Source: Anticarsia gemmatalis
Lineage: Eukaryota > Arthropoda > Insecta > Lepidoptera > Erebidae
Assembly: GCF_050436995.1 (NCBI RefSeq)
Contig: NC_134760.1
Coordinates: 12,542,001-12,606,000, forward strand
Direction of reading: 5' to 3'
DNA length: 64,000 nucleotides
Shown here one piece after another: positions 59,030 to 64,000 of this stretch; within the stretch, counting starts at the first letter, position 1, and every line of letters begins with the position of its first letter. A program made the position numbers and the translations under genes. The notes beneath the pieces were generated by a model. It had not been told where the DNA came from. It searched no databases and worked only from the letters and a program-made list of their open reading frames with translations.

Positions 59030-60770
59030 TCAGCTGCTTTATTTTTGCTAGCGCTTCGAATGTAGAGTCGCGCCGAGGACGCGTCGTCGCATCTCTTGCG
59101 TTGATAGCGGCGATGTGTCGCGTCGGCGCGTCCTGTGTTTAGTTATGAGATGCAGGAAGTCTTCGTTTTCTCTTGAACTCGGAGATGAGACTCTAATATA
59201 ATGTGGCGGGGTTTAAGAGTTAATGTAATGTTGGTTGATATTTTTTTTGTAATTAAATAATAATATGAATGAACGATGGTAATGAACTTCTTGGCACACG
59301 GAGCATAGAGCGCTAACTTTAAAAATTAATTATGACGTAGAGCAACATTTTACGGCACTTTTTAAAGCTCTTATCTTTAGAGCGATCCACAAAGTTGTGC
59401 GATAAATTGACACTTATATTAAACGGGGAGGTCGGGAGCGAGACGAGGCGAGGCAGAGACGCAGCGACGCGTCGGAGACAGTAAAACTTACATCAACCCG
59501 GGATCGTATGATTCCTGGCGGAATGAGCGAATCAGTTTTTTATCGTAAATTGGCATCATTTTTACGAGCGCACCCCGCCGGCACACACCGTCACGTGTAA
59601 CGGTAAGATCAGAATACAATGTTAGACGTCTTCATCGCAATGCAACTGAATATTGGATTGAAATGAAATCAAAGCCTCCGTGGCGGAATGGTTTAAGTCG
59701 CCATGCCTTGATACCATTGCGTCGGGAAGTCGTGAGTTCGATTCGCGTCTGGTTGCACTTTACTTTGTGTCCGTTGTTTGCATATTTGTTAAAGTCCCCA
59801 CGACATGAGAGCAATAATTGATAGTGGGAGATTTATCTTTAAAAAAAAATACCGGTATTGAATGGGAATAGTGCTGTTAGGTAAATAATATATTTACATC
59901 TATTATATTATTTATTTGTATAGGTACATGAGGCCTGTTATATCCGTAAATGTCGGTATAGGACCAGAGCTACATGTAATAGACCGGCGGCGTGTCGCAG
60001 TTTACGATGTTAGTCCCCCAAGTAATACGCGGTAAGCCTATTGTCTTACACCGGGCTGGACCGGGCACGCGCACGTTATTGTGCGTGATTGAGAATAATT
60101 TAATATCAATTGGGAAAAGACAGATAACACTGTCGACCTAAAAATCGAGCCCGATACCTCGTGAAATGATTTAAACAACTATGATACTAGGTTGACCACA
60201 AACCATACGATGAATGATCAATGAAGTTTTAGGTGGTAGACGGTACTAGCATGTGATGAGTACATAAGATATAATTATGTACTCTCTTGGCTGACGTAGA
60301 ACTTAAGATGTTAAAAGAATCACCACACAACGCGTCACTAGTAAATTGTCGGAGCTCTTAGCTTTAATGAAAAAAATCGGAAGGAACAGGAGAAGGGCCT
60401 GTCGTTTTCTGCGAAACGCGTAAAATGGGCTCGGAGGCAGTCGGAGGTGTTACGAGACGTGCAGTACGTGCGTCGAGCAGGCTCGTGCATGTCACCGCTC
60501 ACATGTGCTTCCTCTGACAGAAAACAGCTGTAGTGTTCCGGGAACGCGTTAACGAGACATGTGGCATCACCCGGCGCCGCCACACTCAGCTGATCGGCGC
60601 CGGATGCCGCTACCTGCGCCGCCGCCGACTACGGATTTGTTTACTGTTCCCGCTATGTTCATTTACCTAAATATTTGACTTACTTACCTGCCATATGCCG
60701 ACTTGGAAATACTCCTAAGGATCTTTTTTGTAGAGAGACAGTAACGTTTTAAAAGTTCCTTGCAAGCTTG
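59030..60770. other. Non-coding intergenic DNA
   Basis: Contains the GC-rich flank of the HMG gene up to about 59130, a SINE at 59672-59765 and GC-richer patches near 60540-60640. No exon seen. Confidence 0.4.
59672..59765 (+). mobile_element. tRNA-derived SINE remnant
   Basis: GCCTCCGTGGCGGAATGGTT at the start resembles the 5' part of a Ser/Leu-type tRNA. A B-box-like GAGTTCGATTC follows at 59734-59744. The 3' end GGTTGCAC does not pair with the 5' end GCCTCCG, so it is not a working tRNA gene. Confidence 0.45.
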
Positions 60771-60773
60771 ACA

Positions 60774-60838
60774 TATAAAACTGCGGCGTCGCTATGGTTC
60801 AACAAGCAGCGCCGAGACAAGCACACAACGCTGTGAGT
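60774..60838 (+). promoter_or_regulatory. TATA/initiator and donor-like site (candidate mini-exon)
   Basis: TATAAAA (60774-60780) is followed 27 nt later by an initiator-like TTCAAC (A at 60801) and then by GCT|GTGAGTG, a strong donor at 60833. This would give an untranslated first exon of about 32 nt whose intron begins with the 10-bp minisatellite. No second exon is identified. Confidence 0.25.
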
Positions 60839-60840
60839 GC

Positions 60841-61020
60841 TGACTACTGGTGACTACTGGTGACTACTGCTGACTACTGCTGACTACTGGTGACTACTGG
60901 TGACTACTGGTGACTACTGGTGACTACTGGTGACTACTGGTGACTACTGGTGACTACTGGTGACTACTGGTGACTACTGGTGACTATTGGTGACTACTGG
61001 TGACTACTGGTGACTACTGG
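60841..61020 (+). repeat. 18-copy, 10-bp minisatellite
   Basis: Eighteen tandem TGACTACTGG units. Units 3 and 4 end GC instead of GG, and unit 15 reads TGACTATTGG. A partial unit, TGACT, follows. The period is not a multiple of three, so it is not a coding repeat. Confidence 0.98.
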
Positions 61021-61651
61021 TGACTCTGCTCACTGTGCTGCAGCCGACTGACCCCACGTATTGTGTGTCACGGATACATTACCGAACCCGTATGGTTTGT
61101 TCTTCCTCGTATTCCGCTTGTAAGTTACATCAACATTCAAGCACATATGTTGTATCATTGATTTACTCACTTACCCATTCATATTTTATGTTTTATACAA
61201 GGAGCAGGTTTGAAGTTACTTTTGGTTAATAGAGTTAATGTTCATTGAAGCGGCCAGCTTTAAACATTCATATCTGATAGCGTTAGGGCTTCCCGGTCAG
61301 TCCCGGTACCACTAGATAGCAGTATTTATACTTAAGTACCTGTGAACGATAGGAGCAGGATAACCCCGTCGAAATGAACAAACAACGCACTTATAAAAAC
61401 CTTTATTATTTTAGAGATCCTTGTTTGCATCTATTACAAAATAAGTATCTTAGTAATATCTATACACAGTGTTACTCATACAAAACAGAAGACTGTAATG
61501 AACTTCCTGTATTCTGTTTTGTATGTTGTTACTCGTCTAATACGTATAAATTCCTGGGCGCAGCACTTGACGCACAGAGCTTCGTCATCTGTGACAGCTA
61601 AGTGCTACGTTCTATATCACACTCATACGTCCACAGCTATTCATACAAGTG

Positions 61652-61657
61652 TTTATT
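61652..61657 (-). terminator. Poly(A) signal of the right MADF-BESS gene
   Basis: AATAAA on minus, 270 nt after the stop at 61930. A second AATAAA overlaps 61666-61671 slightly nearer. Confidence 0.45.
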
Positions 61658-61929
61658 CCGCATTATTTATTAACTTACTAATCATAATTCAGTCTTTTTT
61701 TCTAATGAGATAATGATAGCAACTAGATGCGCTACGAGTGCGTGAATATGGTGTCAGCACCGGATGCATGCACTGATCGTCACTGGTCGTCAGTGGCGTA
61801 GAGCGTGCGCTCCTGGTGTTGGTAGTACTGCTGGTGCTGGTACTGCTGGTGCTGGTACTGCTGGTGGTGCTGGTAGAGCGTCGCGTAGCGCAGCCACGCG
61901 CGGTAGAGGCGCGCGCGGCGGCGGCGCGC

Positions 61930-62603
61930 TCAGGAGGCGCCGTCCTTGTCGTCGTCGGGGTCGGGCGCGTCGCTGCTGGACGAGGAGCCCGCCTCCTGCG
62001 CCCACAGGCTGGCGTAGCTCTGCTGCTCGGCGATGAGCGCCTCCTCCGCCTCGATGACGGCGTTGAACAGCGTGCGCTTGATCTTGATCTGCGTGGGGAA
62101 GGGGAAGCGCTTGGTGGACTGACACATGCTGTTGAAGAAGATGTCGAGCGGGTCGGGCTGCGGCGGCGGCGGCGCCTCGCGCTTGCGCTCGTAGGGCGGC
62201 TCGCGCTCGCGCTCGCGCTCGGCGCAGTGGCGCTTGGCGCCGGCGCTCGCCTTGCACAGGTAGTCGAGCTTGCGGTCGATGACGGTGAGCTGCTCGCAGC
62301 CCTTGCGCTTGGGCGAGGAGTCGGCGTCGCTGTCCGACTCGTCGGAGGAGTGGTGCTCGAGGCCGTTGTGCGCGGCCAGCGGCGCGGCGTCGGGCGCGGC
62401 GGCCGCGGGGTACGGCGGCGAGCCGGCCGGCTTCTTGCGGTTGCTCATGTAGGGCTGCAGGAACTGCATGAGGCCCGTGTACTTCCACGGGTAGTTCTTC
62501 TTGGCGGGGTTGCCGGGCTCCTTGGCCTGCATGTCGCTCTGACGCTTGAGCGCGTCGCGGTAGCTGTCACGCAGCTTCTTCCACTTCAACTTGACCTCTT
62601 TGA
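61930..62603 (-). CDS. MADF-BESS domain protein, last exon (223 codons, partial)
   Basis: The acceptor GTTGCAG ends at 62604. The exon starts with two nt of a split codon and reads KEVKLKWKKLRDSYRDALKR, then NYPWKYTGLMQFLQPYMSNR, the C-terminal half of a MADF domain. An Ala/Pro-rich linker, a Ser/Asp patch (SSDESDSDADSSPKRKG, including a basic NLS-like PKRK), an (ER)n stretch and a Pro-rich stretch follow. The BESS motif is DPLDIFFNSMCQSTKRFPFP then IKIKRTLFNAVIEAEEAL. The acidic tail ends DPDDDKDGAS. Unlike the other two paralogues there is no intron between MADF and BESS. The N-terminal exon is probably just right of the window. Likely role: nuclear DNA-binding regulator. Confidence 0.88.
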
Positions 62604-63995
62604 CTGCAACAAACAACTCAACATCAGACAACATGTAGCACACCGCCACGCGCCACGCACGGCCGTGTATCTATCGCTAGGCGCTAGCACAGTCTAGTAC
62701 CTATGCTCATTGTTAGACATTTCCTCCATTTATCTCAGTTCGATTACCTACAGTTGTTATATCTTACTCCCTCGTTACTTCATACCTGACGACTACTTAC
62801 TGTTAATATTGTGTAATCAAGAGAAAATATGCCAATGGGCTGTATATATTACATACCTCCTAATCGGTTTATGACACTGTTTCGCAAGAAGAGCCCTCGC
62901 AGACGAAGCTGTGCTTAAAAAAGCTAAATGTAAAGTAGGAGTAGTAAGCATATCAAGGAGGAATGTTTTCAGTAAACAATTGAATGCCATTTAAATTATT
63001 CTATTAGATACCTGGGTACAGTTTTTTACAAAATTAAGTACCACTAGCATGATTACAATTTAAAGTTTCCTCATTTTTACTTTAGATTCGGTAGTAGTAG
63101 CAGTAATATTCGTGAGACTTGTACTAACGAATATACCTGTATACTTTCGTATATAAAATACCAGTTAGTATTGCTACAAGCACTGACCTACCCTAACGGC
63201 TCATCGTGCTCCCGCGCCGGCATCATCTGTGGACTCCCACTACATACCTACTCATTTAAGTTTTTGTTTAGGATGTCCCATTAATCGACAACAAACCAAA
63301 AACGATACATAAATAGTCCCAGGTATAGTGGTTCTTTAAAAATGTATTTAAATGATACATTTTCAAAAATATATGTTAATCACCGCCTTGTACTAAATAA
63401 TTTTTCAAGTAAAATTAATGTTCAATTAGAAATGTTCACTTTGCTTATTTTATTTTTTTTTATGATTTGTAACTCAACAATGCTACCGTACATAGTACTT
63501 GAAAAATTATTACAAGGTGCTGATTTATATTTCTTTTAAGGCTGAATAGTGAATTGTATAAAATTCATGACGAAGTTTTCTATTTAAATATTTTTTTTGA
63601 GAACGTCTACGCTTGGCTCATCTTTCGTTTTAGCTTGACTTTGATTTATAAGACAATGATAATAAGTAATGTGGGTATTCATATTAGCAACAAAGTATTG
63701 AACTCGTATCGGTCAGTCCCATTAGCCACATACAAGAGCTGGTAAGCACAGCGCAGTGGTGGCAGGCAGGTGGCGCCAGTGCAGCCCCGGGCGGCGCCGG
63801 GCGGCGCGCGGCGCGCGGCGGCTCGGAGCCCCTCAGCGAGCACCTCGATATCGCACTCACTGCGCGCCGAGCTACTTTTCTTTATGCGCCTTTATATGGC
63901 AACAATAGAGGCGCGACGTGCGCGTGTGTGCGTCGACGCGTGTACGTGTGTATGTGTGTGTGTGTGTGTGTGTGTGAGGGGGGCGGGGTGGTCAC
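62604..63995 (-). other. Putative intron of the right MADF-BESS gene
   Basis: AT-rich from 62700 to 63730, then GC-rich to the edge, with a (TG)n microsatellite at 63953-63976. No exon seen inside. Confidence 0.4.
63953..63976. repeat. (TG)12 microsatellite
   Basis: Uninterrupted TG dinucleotides. On minus it lies some 20 bp downstream of the putative donor at 63995. Confidence 0.85.
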
Positions 63996-64000
63996 CTGAC
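63996..64000 (-). other. Possible 3' tip of the preceding MADF exon
   Basis: On minus the last bases read GTCAG|GTGACC, a good donor. Splicing the phase-1 G to TC at 62603 gives Val-Lys-Glu-Val, the usual MADF reading at this place. Only five exon bases are visible. Confidence 0.3.

Noticed and set aside
59672..59765. Ser/Leu-like tRNA gene
   Set aside because: The A and B boxes are present but the acceptor ends do not pair. It fits a SINE. The same reasoning applies to 48641-48745 and 8205-8330.
61816..62697. A 293-codon plus-strand frame opposite the right MADF-BESS exon
   Set aside because: It is the antisense shadow of a GC-rich coding exon. It is Leu/Val/Arg-only in style and has no domain.

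Overview
The window is eukaryotic, from an insect and most likely a moth or butterfly. It is AT-rich, genes are sparse and split by GT-AG introns, and it carries repeats I associate with Lepidoptera: short Helitron-like elements with 5'-TC and CTAGT-3' ends, tRNA-derived SINEs, and LINE 3' tails ending in 'CCCAGCAGTGG..TTAATGGGTT'. Nothing looks bacterial or viral.

Coding content is small and sits at the two ends. At the left edge a LINE fragment (1-422, minus) lies before the last two exons of a MADF-BESS gene (924-1692, plus). That gene converges on the large 3' exon of an unrecognised helical protein (3489-4054, minus). At the right end, all on minus, are a complete three-exon MADF-BESS gene (51473-54082, 314 aa), a short single-box HMG protein of the HmgD/HmgZ type (58174-58551, 125 aa), and the last exon of a third MADF-BESS gene (61930-62603), whose upstream exon may end just inside the right edge. 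The three MADF-BESS genes share a phase-1 intron at exactly the same place, seven codons before the conserved Trp, so they are probably diverged paralogues. By family knowledge MADF-BESS proteins are DNA-binding transcriptional regulators and HMG-D proteins bend DNA without sequence specificity. All the named genes would therefore act in the nucleus on chromatin, but nothing here shows that they work together.

Between about 7 and 51 kb I see no confident gene. This desert holds transposon remnants, microsatellites, several G/C-run islands, a 17-copy 31-bp minisatellite inside a Helitron-like element (14867-15393), and a three-copy head-to-tail array of a 3788-bp unit (23417-34780) with no difference found between copies in the parts compared. 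It also holds a perfect 20-bp-arm hairpin (47272-47317) and short inverted-repeat transposons.

Inverted-repeat elements resolved to their ends are at 2150-2708 (TSD CTA), 49791-50238 (TSD TGA) and 54914-55221 (TSD CAATAAAT, hAT-like). A further 165-175-bp family has three copies, at 45895-46061, 49453-49626 and 52725-52994; the last is split by a SINE. All calls come from reading the sequence; no alignment, folding or database search was run.
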